Assembly: GCA_039707655.1 (NCBI GenBank)
Contig: CM077664.1
Span: 197,650,195-197,714,194, forward strand
Length of the DNA: 64,000 nt
Direction: 5' to 3'
Source of the DNA: Elymus sibiricus
Lineage: Eukaryota > Streptophyta > Magnoliopsida > Poales > Poaceae
How positions within the stretch are numbered: the stretch's first letter is position 1; each line of letters begins with the position of its first letter. The notes beneath the pieces are model-generated. The model had not been told where the DNA came from, searched no databases, and worked only from the letters and a program-made list of their open reading frames with translations. The position numbers were made by a program, and so were the translations under genes. Below are positions 32,601 to 44,559 of the stretch, piece by piece.

Positions 32601-35376
32601 AATAATGCATTATGCCTAGCTAGGGGCATAAAACAATAGCGCTTGTTGGGAGGCAACCCAATATTTATCTTTATTGCAAACAAAAATTATTTTCTTGAGT
32701 CACATGATTATTGCTACTGTAATGATTTTTTTTATCTTTTGATTAGTGTTTGTGCCAAGTAATGCCTTTGGGATGATTTAAATGATAGTATAATTGATGC
32801 TGTTTGAAAACAGAAAGTTTTGCGCCCAGTATTTGATTTTACATTTATTACTGGAATGTTAGAAAAATTTGTACTTTTTAAACATTATTAGGGTACAAAT
32901 TATTTATGTTGTCCTAATTTTTCAGAATTTTTGGAGTCACATACGTATAGATAAATATTCTGTCATTACGTACTGTTCTGTTTTAGACAGATTCTGTTGT
33001 TATTGCATAGTGTGCTTATTTTAATGATGCTATGGATTATATCGGGGGGTATAAGTCATGGAGAAGTTAGAATACAGTAGGTATTATGCAAGAACAATTA
33101 TGAATGAGTTTATAATAGTACCTAAAGTGGATGATTGATTTATTATACTAACGATCTCACGAAGTTTTTGTTGAGTTTTGTGTGCTGAAGTTTTCAAGTT
33201 TTGGGTGAGATCACGATGGATGAAGGAATAAGGAGCGACAAGACCCTAAGCTTGGGGATGCCCAAGGTACCCCAAGGTAATATTCAAGCAAGACCCAAGC
33301 GTCTAAGCTTGGGGATGCCCCGGATGGCATCCCTTCTTTCGTCTACAATTCATCGGTATGTTACTTGGAGCTATATTTTTATTCATCACATGATATGAGT
33401 TTGACTTGGAGCGTTTTGTGCCATAGTTTTGTTTTGATTTTAGTTTGCCACAATCATTGTTTGCTGAACACACCTTTTTGAGAGAGACACACATTTATCG
33501 TGATTTGTTAGAATACTCTATATGCTTCACTTATATCTTTTGAGCTAGCCAGTTGCTCTTGTGCTTCACTTGTATTTGTTAGAGCACGGCGGTGGTTATA
33601 TTTTATAGAAATGATTGCACAATCATGCTTCACTTAAATCTTTTTGAGAGTCTTAAATAGGAAGTGGTAATGTGCACGAGTTATGAGACTAGTCCGAAAA
33701 GGATAGGTATTCAAGAGTGGTATAATAAAAACTTTCATGTAGATCACAAAATATGAAATGTATGTTTTAATTATATTGATGTCATGATATGAAAGGGTAT
33801 TAGTTCATGATCATTGATTAGTAAAAATATCAATATTAAAGCTTGTTATGCACTACTCATTTAAGTGTCCGTCATTGCATGGTGGGGATGTTTGAGCATT
33901 TTTATGTCTGGTTGAAATCCTTGAGTGCTGTCATAATCGGGGGTGCGTGATAGTTAACTCCTACCAACCTCCTCCCTAGGGGCATGCGAGTAGTACTTTG
34001 CTTCGATGGCTAATAAAACTTTCACAATAAGTATATGAGTTCTTTATGACTAAGGTGAGTCCATGAACAATTATGCACTCTCACCTTTCCGCAATTTGCT
34101 AGCCTCTTCGGTACCGTGCATTGCCCTTTCTCACCTCGAGATTCGGTGCAAAATTCGCCGGTGCATCCAAACCCCGTGTTATGATACACTCTATCACACA
34201 TAAGCCTCCTTATATCTTCCTCAAAACAGCCACCATACCTACCTATTATGGCATTTCCATAGCCATTCCGAGATATATTGCCATGCAACTTCCACCGTCC
34301 AGTCTTATGACATGTGTGTTCATCATCATATTGCTTTGCATGATCATATAGAGCTGACATGATATTTGTGGCAAAGCCACCGTTCATCATTGTTATACAT
34401 GTTACGCTAGATCATTGCACATCCTGGTACACTTCTAGAGGCATTCATATAGAGTCATCTTGTATGAGTTTATCGAGTTGTAGGTAAATAAAAGTGTGAT
34501 GATCATCATTATTAGAGCATTGTCCCAGTGAGGAAAAGAATGATGGAGACAGATGAGTCCTCCAAAATGAGGGGATGAGGTCCATGAGATTGTTCTAAAA
34601 AAATAAGACAAAAAGAGAGAAGGGACAATGCTACTATCCTTTTACCACACTTGTGCTTCAGAGTAGCACCATGTTCTTCATATAGAGAGTCTTCTGAGTT
34701 ATCACTTTCATATACTAGTGGGATTTTTTTATTATAGAACTTGGCTTGTATATTCCGATGATGGGCTTCCTCAAATGCCCGAGGTCTTCATGAGCAAGCA
34801 AGTTGGATGCACACCCACTTAGTTTCATGTTGAACTTTCATACACTTATAGCTCTAGTGCATCCGTTGCATGGCAATCCCTACTCCTCGCGTTGATATCG
34901 ATTGATGGGCCTCTCCATTGCCTATTGATCCGCCGAGTTGATGCGAGCCTTTCTTCCTTTTTGACTTCTCCTACATATCTCTACCACCGCATTCTATTCC
35001 ACCCATAGTGCTAATGTCCATGTCTCACACTCATGTATTGAGTGGAGTTGAAAATGCTGAAGCGCGTTAAAAAGTATGATACAATTGCCTGGTTTGACAC
35101 CGGGGTGCTCATGATTTATATTTATGCGGTGAAGGCGGAGTCATGCAATGCTTACATAATTCAATGAGTAGGGATAACATTCGTTAAGCATCGTATATTT
35201 TGAAAAAGTAATGATTATGTTCTTGTATTCAGGGATATTATTATGTTGATATCAATTATTTCATCGTTTCTCAATATTTACACCATAAGAGAGATTACAT
35301 GATAAACATGCTAGGTAGCATTCAACATTAAAAATTCTGTTTTTATCATTTACCTACTTGAGGACAAGAAGGAATT
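32601..35376 (+). other. Element D non-coding internal region
   Basis: About 2.8 kb without a credible gene. It holds a conserved box at about 32612-32660 (starts GCCTAGCTAGGGGCAT, ends GGGAGGCAACCCAA), two internal copies of the purine-tract word AAGCTTGGGGATGCC (33248 and 33305), a repeated ATGCTTCACTTATATCTTTT phrase (33530-33650) and a 142-bp block (34156-34297) almost identical to one in element C. Short frames such as 34121-34351 fall in that block. Confidence 0.75.
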
Positions 35377-36951
35377 AAGCTTGGGGATGATGATACGTCT
35401 CCAACGTATCAATTTTTTTTATTGTTTCATGCTATTATATTATCAATCTTGGATACTTATATGCTTTATATGCAATTTTATATAATTTTTGGGAACTAAC
35501 CTATTAACTCAGTGCTCAGTGCCAGTTGCTGTTTTTTTTGCTTGTTTTTGGCTTTTCAGAAAATCAGTACCAAACGAAGTCCAAACACGATGAAACTTTA
35601 CGGTGATTTTTTCTGGACCAGAAGGGACCCTAGAACGTTTGGGAGGAGGCCAGAAGATCTACGGGAGAGTCACGAGCTCACACGGCGCGCCCCCAGGGGG
35701 GCGCGCCACCTGAGCTCGTGGGTCCCATGCAGCTCCGTTTAACCTAATTCCACTTCTATAAATTACCATAAATTCCAAAACCAACAGAGAGCCACCTGAA
35801 ATAACTTTTCCGCCACCGCAAGCTTCTGTTCTTCCATGATCCCATCTGGAGGCCTTTTCCGGTACACTGCCGGAGGGGGAATCGATCACGGAAGGCTTCT
35901 ACATCAACCTTGCTGCCCTTCCGATGATGTGTGAGTAGTTCACCATAGACCTACGGGTCCATAGCATGTAGCTAGATGGCTTCTTCTCTCTCTTTGATCT
36001 TCAATACAATGTTCTCCATGATCTCCATGGAGTTTTATCCGATGTAATCTTCTTTTGCGGTGCGTTTATTGGGATCCGATGAACTGTGGGTTTATGATCA
36101 GATTATTCATTGAAAGTAATTGAGTCTTTTCTGAACTTTATTATGCATGATTATTATAGCTTTGTATTTCTCTCCGATCTATCCGTTTGGTTTGGCCAAC
36201 TAGATTGATTTATCTTCAGTGGGAGAGGTGCTTTGTAATGGGTTCAATCTTGCGGTGTCCTCACCTCGTGATTGAAGGGGTAGCGAGGCACGTATTTGTA
36301 CTGTTGCCATTAAGGGTAAAACGATGGGGTTCAATCATATTGCTTGGTTCTATTCTGTCTACATCATGTCATCATACTTCATCCATTACTCTGTTTGTTA
36401 TGAACTTAATACGTAGAGAGGCAAGCATAGAAGCGCTCTCGAAGTGGAGTAATAGTAGTAGATGCAGAATCGTTTCGGTCTACTTTTCACAGACGTGATG
36501 CGTATATACATGATCATTGCCATGTTAACATCATAACTATGCGCTTTTCTATCAATTGCCCAACAGTAATTTGTCTACCCACCATATGATATGTTTCGAG
36601 AGAGAAGCCTCTAGTGAAAACTATGGCCTCCGGGTCTACTTTAATCATATTACAAAAACCTAAAAATACCTTGCTGCAATTATTTTACTTTTTATTTACT
36701 TTGCAATTTATATATATTTCATTACCAGATTTAATCCTTGCAAGTAACGAGTTCAAGGGGATTGACAACCCTCTTGCCCGCATTGGGTGCAAGTATTTGC
36801 TCTTGTGTGTGTAGGTACTGCTTACTACGAATTTGCTTGGTTCTCCTATTGGTTCGATAACCTTGGTTCTCACTGAGGGAAATACTATCCGCTACTATAT
36901 TGCTTCACCCTTCCTCTTCAGGGAAAATTTCAATGCAGCTCACAAGTAGAA
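35377..36951 (+). repeat. Element D polypurine tract and 3' LTR
   Basis: AAGCTTGGGGATGA precedes the LTR, which starts TGATACGTC at 35391 and ends GTAGAA at 36951. The terminal CA of the 5' copy has become AA. The GC-rich hairpin here has perfect CGAGCTCA/TGAGCTCG outer arms (35673-35680 and 35711-35718) around GGCGCGCC-type inner arms. Confidence 0.9.
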
Positions 36952-37067
36952 GCTCGCTCTGACCAGGAAACAACTGGAGACACCTGAAGATGCGATCAAG
37001 ATCGAACGGTCGTCGTCGTCGGTGTGTGCTCGGGAAGGTTAAAAAGTGCAGCTGCATTTTTTATAAT

Positions 37068-37739
37068 CCTATATACCTAAGAGATTCTTCCCCACTACCA
37101 TATTTATATTCACATGCAAGTTGTCCACCTCAACCATGCAGCCATGTCACCTCTCTCATATGTGCGACCCGTCTGTCCACATGTCTAATTTTATTTCACA
37201 CTCACTGCAAAGGACGCATCTTTCCCACTGTAAAAAAGAGCATCTTCCCCATGCCGGTGGTCAAAGCCATCCCCACTAGCTCCTCCCTCTAGCCTTTCCC
37301 CTTCCCCGTCTTTTCCAATCCCCACTCAATAATTATCTGACTCCTCCATTCCCTATTTTAGCTGTTACAAATCTCCCTTCATCTCTGGCATCAGCTACCC
37401 ATCTCAACCATGGTTGGCTTGCTTCCGTCATCAGAACTATATGGTGTCACATCCAAACCCTCGCAGATCCAGCCCATGGAGATTATGATTTAGTTGACAC
37501 CAGGGATCCACAGGTGGGGAATCCTAAGGTACGTTGGGTCGCTGACACTCCAAGCACTACCACCGATGTTAGCTGCCTCGATCGATCGCATCACAGTGTA
37601 TTGTTAACGCGGACAACAGATCGGCAATCTTAACGGTGGCACTTCAGCACAGACCGTTGATGCTGTCAGGCAGCGTAAAAGCTTCAGCGCAAACCAATGG
37701 ACGACTTCTACCAGTGCGGGCGGCCGTAGCATGCACGAC
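37068..37739. other. Unclassified pyrimidine-rich stretch
   Basis: No reading frame with family features and no terminal repeats. It is C/T-rich at 37080-37400 (CCTCTCTC, TCTTCCCC). The left edge CCTATATACC...TTCTTCCCCAC loosely recalls Helitron-type ends, but I could not support that. Confidence 0.45.
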
Positions 37740-38206
37740 TGTCAGGACCCAACTGAAGATTTACAACACCGCACTGTGACTCAGTTATGTTTAAATCCAA
37801 AGCCGTTGGCGCGAAGCAACCTGAGCCGTCAATGCTCCTCCATCGTCTGTACCGCTTCGTAGCGTCTGGAAGCCCTGGATCGCGTCCGATCCGCATCAGA
37901 CGGCTACTATTGTCGCGTGAGTCGCTGTTTACTTTCCGGCAAGGTCTACAGTGATCAACTGCCTCCATTTTTTACTTTCTTACTTTTCCTCCCAACTTGT
38001 AAGGCTATAAAGCCAAGGCTATAGCTCGATCCAGATCCATCTTGTGTATTAGGCTTTCCCCCTTAGCCGCCAATGTTCCTGGTCGGCCTTAGGTTCCTCT
38101 GGAATTGTACTAAAACTCTCGATTTCGTCCAATAAACTAAGCTAGTTCGAGTGAAATTCAGTTGCAGTTTCTGAATATTGTTCTTCAGACCACCCTGGGC
38201 TTGACA
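37740..38206 (+). repeat. Chromovirus 5' LTR
   Basis: Starts TGTCAGGACCC and ends GGGCTTGACA, so the LTR carries TGTCA/TGACA inverted tips. Directly after it, TGGTAATCAGAGCT (38209-38222) is the initiator tRNA-Met primer site TGGTATCAGAGC with one inserted A. The preceding 5 bases ACGAC would be one target-duplication copy. Confidence 0.75.
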
Positions 38207-38614
38207 AGTGGTAATCAGAGCTAGGTTCTTCTACTCGGCGGTGCGAGATCTGCTGCCGAGGTGGAGTTGGAGGAGCCGTAAAATCCTCCACCTCTCACCG
38301 GTGACGTTGGGCGGCGGTGGATTCCCGGCACCGACTGGCGGCAGTGAGAAATTCGGTACAGATTTGAAGCAGGCAAGTCTTTGCAGAAACACACCATTTC
38401 TATGGTAAAACCCCACCCTCCCTCCCAGATCTGGTGTACTCTTGGCGGTGAGGCATTGGCGGAGGTGCAGGCGGCGGAAGGATCGACGGCATAGGTACGG
38501 TTTGCAGCTCCTGCTGTCGTAAAATCCCTCCCTTTGCCCGCTGATCATTTGCAATGAGGTGACTTAGCACCCTGCCGGTTATAAAACTCTCCCTGTTTTA
38601 GTCCTTCGTCCAAG

Positions 38615-39900
38615 ATGACAGGTCCTTCTAATTCCTCCTCAATGGATCACTTGGAAGTGCAGTCCTTGCAATTGGATGTCAAAACCCTGCAACAGCACAC
38701 AGAGAATGACAGGCAGGACTTTGAGGATTTCAGAGAGCATGTCACCAACAACTTCCAATCTTTGCAGAAAACTTTGGGGGAACTACAGGGCACACTGAAC
38801 AACTTCATCTCTGGTTTTCCCAAGCCTAGAGAAACCCCACCCAATCCCCAGGATGTTGCATAGGGCAGTGGCCAACACCAAACACCTCAAGGCCCACTCC
38901 ACAAACCAACAGATGTTCTCCAAACCCCTCCAACTGTTGGGTCTGCAATACTGGTGGACAAGAATACTGGAAAAGAGCTCAACTTGGATGGCAGCAACTA
39001 GATTCCATATCGACACCCACATTTTGCTGAAAACAGAAACCCTGCTACTGAAGCAAGAGCTACTGCTGCAGGTACTCAACCAGTGAATGCACAACAAATC
39101 ATCCAGCTGGACCAAGAGCAAGTTGATCAAGCTCCACAACAAGAAGGAAGAGTGGGCAATGTGCAGAGAGATAAGGTGCGGGACAACAGAAGACCCCTTG
39201 CCATAGTCAACCAGCAAAATACAACATCCCTGAGTTTGATGGCAATGGAACTGACTCATGGATACAAACTATTGAGATGTATTTTGAAGCTGCTAGAACA
39301 CCACTAGAGCAGAAAATTGAAATTGCAGTAACATACCTTAAAGGCCCTGCAATTGAATGGTGGAGAGGAACTGGAATTGCTACCAATACACTGTCATGGT
39401 ACATGTTTTGTAGGCTCCTTGGAGACAGATTTTCTGAGACCTCTGTCTGTGATAATGTGAGATCTTTCCATGCCCTCACTCAAACTGGATCTGTAAATGA
39501 GTATGTTCTCAAGTTTGAACAAGCTATGAACCTAATGAGAAGAGACAATCCTGCTCTACCTCAAGATTATTACAAATCCAGTTTTATTTCTGGCCTCAAT
39601 AACAATGTACAACACCATGTCCAATGCCATGAGCCTGCTGATTTACAGAAAGCAATTTGGTTAGCCAGAAGGATGGAACAGGCACAGCCACAGAGAAGAA
39701 CTATCATACCTAGTACTAGTTCCCCTCAAGTGAGAAGGAAGATGCAGCTTGACCCAGGAACACCTGGCCCCACTAATACTGCTACAATAATACAACAAGC
39801 AGGAGTAAAAGGTATATGCTACAAGTGTAAGGAGCCCTGGTTTCTTGGTCATAAAAAGGTGTGTAAGTTGGCAAATCAAGCTCAAATTCAAGCACTGTAG
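38615..39900 (+). pseudogene. Chromovirus gag, interrupted
   Basis: It starts at ATG 38615 with a coiled-coil N-terminus (DVKTLQQHTENDRQDFEDF). The retrotransposon gag domain follows (YLKGPAIEWWRGTG, SVNEYVLKFEQAMNLM, DYYKSSFISGLN) and a zinc knuckle CYKCKEPWFLGHKKVC near residue 190 of the last open segment. Stops at 38861 and 38999 and a frameshift near 39215 break it; the last segment ends at TAG 39898. Gag forms the particle that packages element RNA. Confidence 0.82.
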
Positions 39901-41553
39901 GATGCTTGCCCTGATGATGCTCAACTGGTATATTACACTGAAGTTATGGATGAAACGGATGCCCCACCCCCTGTAGAAACTGATGAGACCCCCCTGCAAA
40001 TCTCTATGCATGCTCCCATGGGCATCAGATAATCTAAAAAACTTAGTTTCACAGTAACAGTCATGTTGGGCAACACTCCAGCTACCGCACTAATAGATAG
40101 TGGCAGTACTGCTACCTTTATAACACCAAAGCTTGCTAAGCTAGCAAGGTGTGCTCTCACTCCCACAAGAAAGAGAAAAGTGATTGTAGCTAATGGGGAC
40201 ACTCTCTGGTCTGAATTCATTGCCCTACAGTGCCCCTTCTCCATCCAAGGAACACATTTTTCTACTGATTTCAGAGTCCTACAGTTACAGGGTTGTGATG
40301 TAATATTGGGAGCAGACTGGATGGCCTCCTTTAGCCCTGTAGAATTGGATTTTGATGAGATGCATGTGAAAATCACTATGAAAACTGGGGAGAAGAAAAT
40401 CTTCAAAGATAAAAGTCTACCTACTGTAGCTATCCAAGAAATGGACAGTCAAGAATCTTTATCTGAAGAACCTGTTTGTGGAGCTGTATTGTGTTTAAAC
40501 GGAATTGATGTACAAGACACTGCTGACACTATCATACCACCATCTGTGCAACCTCTTCTGGACAAATATTCCAATGTTTTTGGCACCCCTACCGATCTTC
40601 CTCCAAAGAGATCTGTGGATCATGCAATCCCCTTCACGCCAGATGCCAAAATCATTAACCAAAGACCTTACAGATGGCCCCATCACCAGAAAGATGCTAT
40701 GGGAAATATTATCAAAGACATGATACAGTCTAAAGTGATCAGAGACAGTACAAGCCCATACTCCTCTCCTGCAATTCTGGTGAAGAAGAAGGACATGACT
40801 TGGAGACTGGTCAATGACTTTAGAAAAGTTAACCAGCAGACCATTAAAATTAAGTCATTGAAGACTTGTTAGATGAGTTAAAAGGGGCTACTGTCTTCAC
40901 CAAGCTAGACTTAAGAAGTGGCTATCACCAGATAAGAATGCAGGAAGAAGACATTGGAAAACATCTTTTAGTACACACTGTGGCCATTATGAATACCTGG
41001 TTATGCCCTTTGGCTTGACAAATGCACTTGCCATTTTTCAGTTATTGATGAATACTATCCTAGCACCCTACCTTAGAAAATTTGTCATGGTTTCTTTGAT
41101 GACATACTCATCTACAGCAGAAATATGAAAGAGCACCGCATACATCTCCAACAAGTCTTGGAAGTACTACAGTCCCATCAACTGTATGCAAAACTCAGTA
41201 AATGCATTTTTGCTCAACCTCAGGTGGAATACCTGGGACATGTCATTAGAGGAGATGGTGTTGCTACCAATCCTACAAATATCGAGGCAATAACTCAGTG
41301 GCCCACACTAGAAAATGTAACACAACTTAGAGGTTTCCTGGGTCTCACTGGATACTACAGAAGGTTCATTCAAAACTATGGTTTTATCTGCAAGCCCCAA
41401 TTTCAAACACTGAAAAAGGACAATTTCTAGTGGGGAAGTGAGCAGATGGAGGCTTTTAACATATTGAAACACAAGATGACACACACACCTGTGCTAGCTC
41501 TCCCTGATTTCTCAAAACCTTTTATTCTGGAGACTGATGCTTGTGCTTATGGC
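39901..41553 (+). pseudogene. Chromovirus pol: protease and reverse transcriptase, truncated
   Basis: The frame continues gag after TAG 39898 and a TAA near 40030. Aspartic protease is shown by ALIDSGSTATFI (DSGS at 40096-40107) and VILGADWM. Reverse transcriptase follows with TSPYSSPAILVKKKD and WRLVNDFRKVNQQT, then TAG 40870 and a scrambled stretch with frameshifts holding [15 protein letters not shown]. The catalytic FFDD is at 41092-41103, in frame with HVIRGDGVATNP and GFLGLTGYYRRFI. The next stop is TAG 41428, and the RNase H start LETDACAYG abuts element A at 41553. Confidence 0.85.
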
Positions 41554-42934
41554 TGATACGTCCAATTTGCATCATGATTTCTTATTGATAACTATTATGT
41601 TTTTGATCATTATTTCACTTTATGGTACAATTCTTATGCCTTTTCTCTCTTATTTTGCAAGATTCACATGAAGAGGGAGATTGCCGGCAGCTGAAATTCT
41701 GGACCGAAAAGGGGTGAAACAGAGATAGCTATTTTGTACAACTCCAAATGACCTAAAAATTTACGGAGAATTATTTTGGAATATATAAAAAATACTGGCG
41801 AAAGAATCAATAGGAGGGGGCCCACCAGGAAGCCACAAGCCTGGGGGCGCGCCCTACCCCCTAGGCGCGCCCCCCGAGCTTGTGGGACCCCTGGCAGGCC
41901 TCCGGCTCCCTCCTTCTGCTATATGAAGTCATTTGCCCTAGAAAAAATAATCAGAAGAAGACTTTTGAGACGAAGTACCGCCATCTCGAGGCGGAACCTA
42001 GGCAGGAGCTATTTTGCTCTTCGGCGGAGCGATTTTGCCGGGGATACTTCCCTCCGGGAGGGGGAAATCGAAGCCATCGACATCACCAGCGATCCTCTCA
42101 TCGTGGGAGGACCAATCTTCATCAACATCTTCATTAGCACCATCTCATCTCAAATCCTAGTTCATCTCTTGTATTGAATCTTTGTCTCAAAACCTCAGAT
42201 TGGTACCTGTGGGTTGCTAGTAGTGTTGATTACATCTTGTAGTTGATACTAGTTGGTTTATTTGGTGGAAGATTATATGTTCAGATCCTTAATGCAATTC
42301 AATACCCCTCTGATCTTGAACATGAATATGATTTGTGAGTAGTTACTTTTGTTCTTGAGGACATGGGAGAAGTCTTGTCATAAGTAATCATGTGAATTTG
42401 GTATTCGTTCGATATTTTGATGATATGTATGTTGTTGCTTCCTTTAGTGGTGTCATGTGAACGTCGACTACATGACACTTCACCATCTTTGGGCCTAAGG
42501 GAAGGCATTGTGGAGTAGTAATTAGATGATGGGTTGCTAGAGTGACAGAAGCTTAAACCCTAGTTTATGCGCTATTCCGTAAGGGGCTGATTTGGATCCA
42601 TGTGTTTCATGCTATGGTTAGAGTTATCTTAATTCTTCTTTCGTAGTTGCGGATGCTTGCGAGATGGGGTAATCATAAGTGGGAGGCTTGTTCAAGTAAG
42701 AACAGCACCCAAGCACCGGTCCACCCACATATCAAATTATCAAAGTAGCGAACGCGAATCAAACAAACATGATGAAAGTGACTAGATAAAATTCCCATGT
42801 GTCCTCGAGAACGCTTTGCTTATTATACGAGTTCGTTTCGGCTTGTCCTTTGTTATAAAAAGGATTGGGCCACCTTGCTGCACTTTTGTTACCGTTACTA
42901 CTTGTTACTTGTTACGAATTATCTTGCTACCAAA
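41554..42934 (+). repeat. Element A 5' LTR, first part
   Basis: It aligns with B's LTR from TGATACGTCC to ...TTGCTACCAAA, where B is inserted. The TATA motif of B's LTR (TATATAAG) is TATATGAA here. The GC-rich hairpin uses the ACAAGCCTGGGGG arm (from 41835). The last five bases CCAAA are the left target-duplication copy for B. Confidence 0.9.
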
Positions 42935-44453
42935 TGATACGTCCAATTTGCATCATGATTTCCTACTGTTATTTATTATGTTTTTGATCATTATTTAACT
43001 TTATGGTACAATTGTTATGCCTTTTCTCTCTCAATTTGCAAGATTTACATGAAGAGGGAGAATGTCGGCAGCTGGAATTCTGGACTTGAAATAGTCATAT
43101 CAGAGATACCTATTCTACAGAGCTCCAATTGACCTGAAATTTCACGGAGAATTTTTATTGAATATATAAAAATACTAGAGAAAAGAGATAACAGAGGGGA
43201 CCCACCAGCTGCCCACAAGGCAGCAGGGCGCGGCCCCCTGGGCGCGCCCTAGTGCCTTGTGAGGCCCACAGCTGGCGTATGGCCCCCTCCTTCTGCTATA
43301 TAAGGTCATTTGCCCTAGAAAAAAAATCAAGAAAAGACTTTCAGGACGAAGCGCCACCGTCTCGAGGCGGAACCAGGGCAGGAGCTATCTTGCTCTTCGG
43401 CGGAGCGATTCCGCCGGGGATACTTCCCTCCGGGAGGGGGAAATCGAAGCCATCGACAGCACAAACGATCCTCTCATCGTGGGAGGACCAATCTTCATCG
43501 ACATCTTCACCAGCACCATCTCATCTCCAACCCTAGTTCATCTCTTGTATTCAATCTTTGTCTCAAAACCTCAGATTGGTACCTGTGGGTTGCTAGTAGT
43601 GTTGATTACATCTTGTAGTTGATGCTAGTTGGTTTATTTGGTGGAAGATTATATGTTCAGATCCTTAATGCTATTCAATACCCCTCTGATCTTGAACTTG
43701 AATATGATTTGTGAGTAGTTACTTTTGTTCTTGAGGACATGGGAGAAGTCTTGTCATAAGTAATCATGTGAATTTTGTATTCGTTCGATATTTTTATGAT
43801 ATGTATGTTGTTGCTTCCTTTAGTGGTGTCGTGTGAACGTCGATTACATGACAGTTCACCATATTTGGGACTAAGGGAAGGCATTGTGGAGTAGTAATTA
43901 GATGATGAGTTGCTAGAGTGACAGAAGCTTAAACCCTAGTTTATGCGCTATTCCGTAAGGGGCTGATTTGGATCCATATGTTTCATGCTATGGTTAGAGT
44001 TATCTTAATTCTTCTTTCGTAGTTGCGGATGCTTGCGAGAGGGGGTAATCATAAGTGGGAGGCTTGTTCAAGTAAGAACAGCACCCAAGCACCGGTCCAC
44101 CCACATATCAAATTATCAAAGTACCGAACGCGAATCAAACGAACATGATGAAAGTGACTAGATGAAATTCCCATGTGTCCTCGAGAACGCTTTGCTTATT
44201 ATAAGAGATCGTTCCGGCTTGTCCTTTGCTACAAAAGGGATTGGGCCACCTTGCTGCACTCTTTGTTACCGTTACTACTTGTTACTTGTTACGAACTATT
44301 TTGCTATCAAAACTATCTGTTACCGCTAATTTCAGTACTTGCAGAGAGTACCTTGCTGAAAACCGCTTGTCATTTCCTTCTGCTCCTCGTTGAGTTCGAC
44401 ACTCTTACTTATCGAAAGGACTACGATTGATCCCCTATACTTGTGGGTCATCA
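42935..44453 (+). repeat. Element B 5' LTR with promoter
   Basis: TGATACGTCCAATTTGC to GGGTCATCA. The GC-rich hairpin has ACAAGGCA/TGCCTTGT outer arms (43215-43222 and 43253-43260) and AGGGCGCG/CGCGCCCT inner arms. TATATAAG at 43297-43304 is the likely TATA box. The short open frames in the LTRs are not genes. Confidence 0.93.
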
Positions 44454-44464
44454 AGACTCTTTTC

Positions 44465-44482
44465 TGGCGCCGTTGCCGGGGA
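44465..44482 (+). other. Element B primer-binding site, tRNA-Asp
   Basis: TGGCGCCGTTGCCGGGGA is a perfect match to the complement of the plant tRNA-Asp 3' end, 11 bases after the LTR. Element A has the same site with two changes at 53361-53378. Confidence 0.92.
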
Positions 44483-44559
44483 GTGAAGCGCCTTTGGTGA
44501 GTGGAATTTGGTAAGGAAATATTTATATTACGTGCTGAAATTTATTATCACTTGTCACT

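Larger units (their letters stand above)
29995..36951 (+). mobile_element. Element D: complete non-autonomous Gypsy-type LTR retrotransposon
   Basis: Two LTRs (29995-31543 and 35391-36951) flank 3.8 kb of internal DNA, with the target duplication GCTCG at 29990-29994 and 36952-36956. A tRNA-Asp type primer site (31555-31572) and a purine-rich tract before the 3' LTR are present. The only coding content is one gag-position ORF; there is no protease, reverse transcriptase or integrase. It must depend on proteins of another element. Its LTRs, the non-coding internal blocks and the end of its ORF match element C. The solo LTR at 821-2389 has the same LTR ends. Names such as Sabrina or WHAM come to mind for this kind of element but need a repeat-library comparison. 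Confidence 0.93.
28949..37067. mobile_element. DNA element with ~220-bp terminal inverted repeats, split by retrotransposon D
   Basis: The left arm 28949-29168 starts ATTATAAAAAGTGCAGCTGC and is matched in inverse orientation by 29879-29994 joined to 36957-37067. Shared stretches include GACCGTTCGATCTTGATCGC, GTTTCCTGGTC, a (CT)n tract and ATCGACTCAGTTCGAAA. The match crosses the D insertion exactly when one copy of its 5-bp target duplication is removed, so D landed inside a pre-existing element. Without D the element is about 1.16 kb with no transposase. Long terminal repeats suggest a Mutator-like or fold-back element. Flanks show CCTAA on the left and CCTAT on the right, too short to decide the family. 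The tip itself (AAAAAGTGCAGCTGCACTTT) is a small palindrome. Confidence 0.75.
37740..41553 (+). mobile_element. Chromovirus-type Gypsy element, 5' part, cut by element A
   Basis: A short LTR, an initiator-Met primer site, gag and pol up to the beginning of RNase H are present; then element A starts abruptly at 41554 in the middle of the conserved TDA-like RNase H motif. The remainder is expected beyond A, outside the window. Domain order protease, reverse transcriptase, RNase H and the gag zinc finger fit chromoviruses; the short LTR suggests the Reina group, but the lineage is uncertain. Stops and frameshifts make it an old, dead copy. Confidence 0.85.

Noticed and set aside
37068..37739. 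Helitron end
   Set aside because: The TATACC...TTCTTCCCC start is only vaguely similar, and no CTRR end with hairpin was located.
41776..42177. LTR frames of up to 133 residues (also 43252, 52002)
   Set aside because: They lie in LTR promoter/leader DNA, differ by frameshifts among copies and show no conserved protein.
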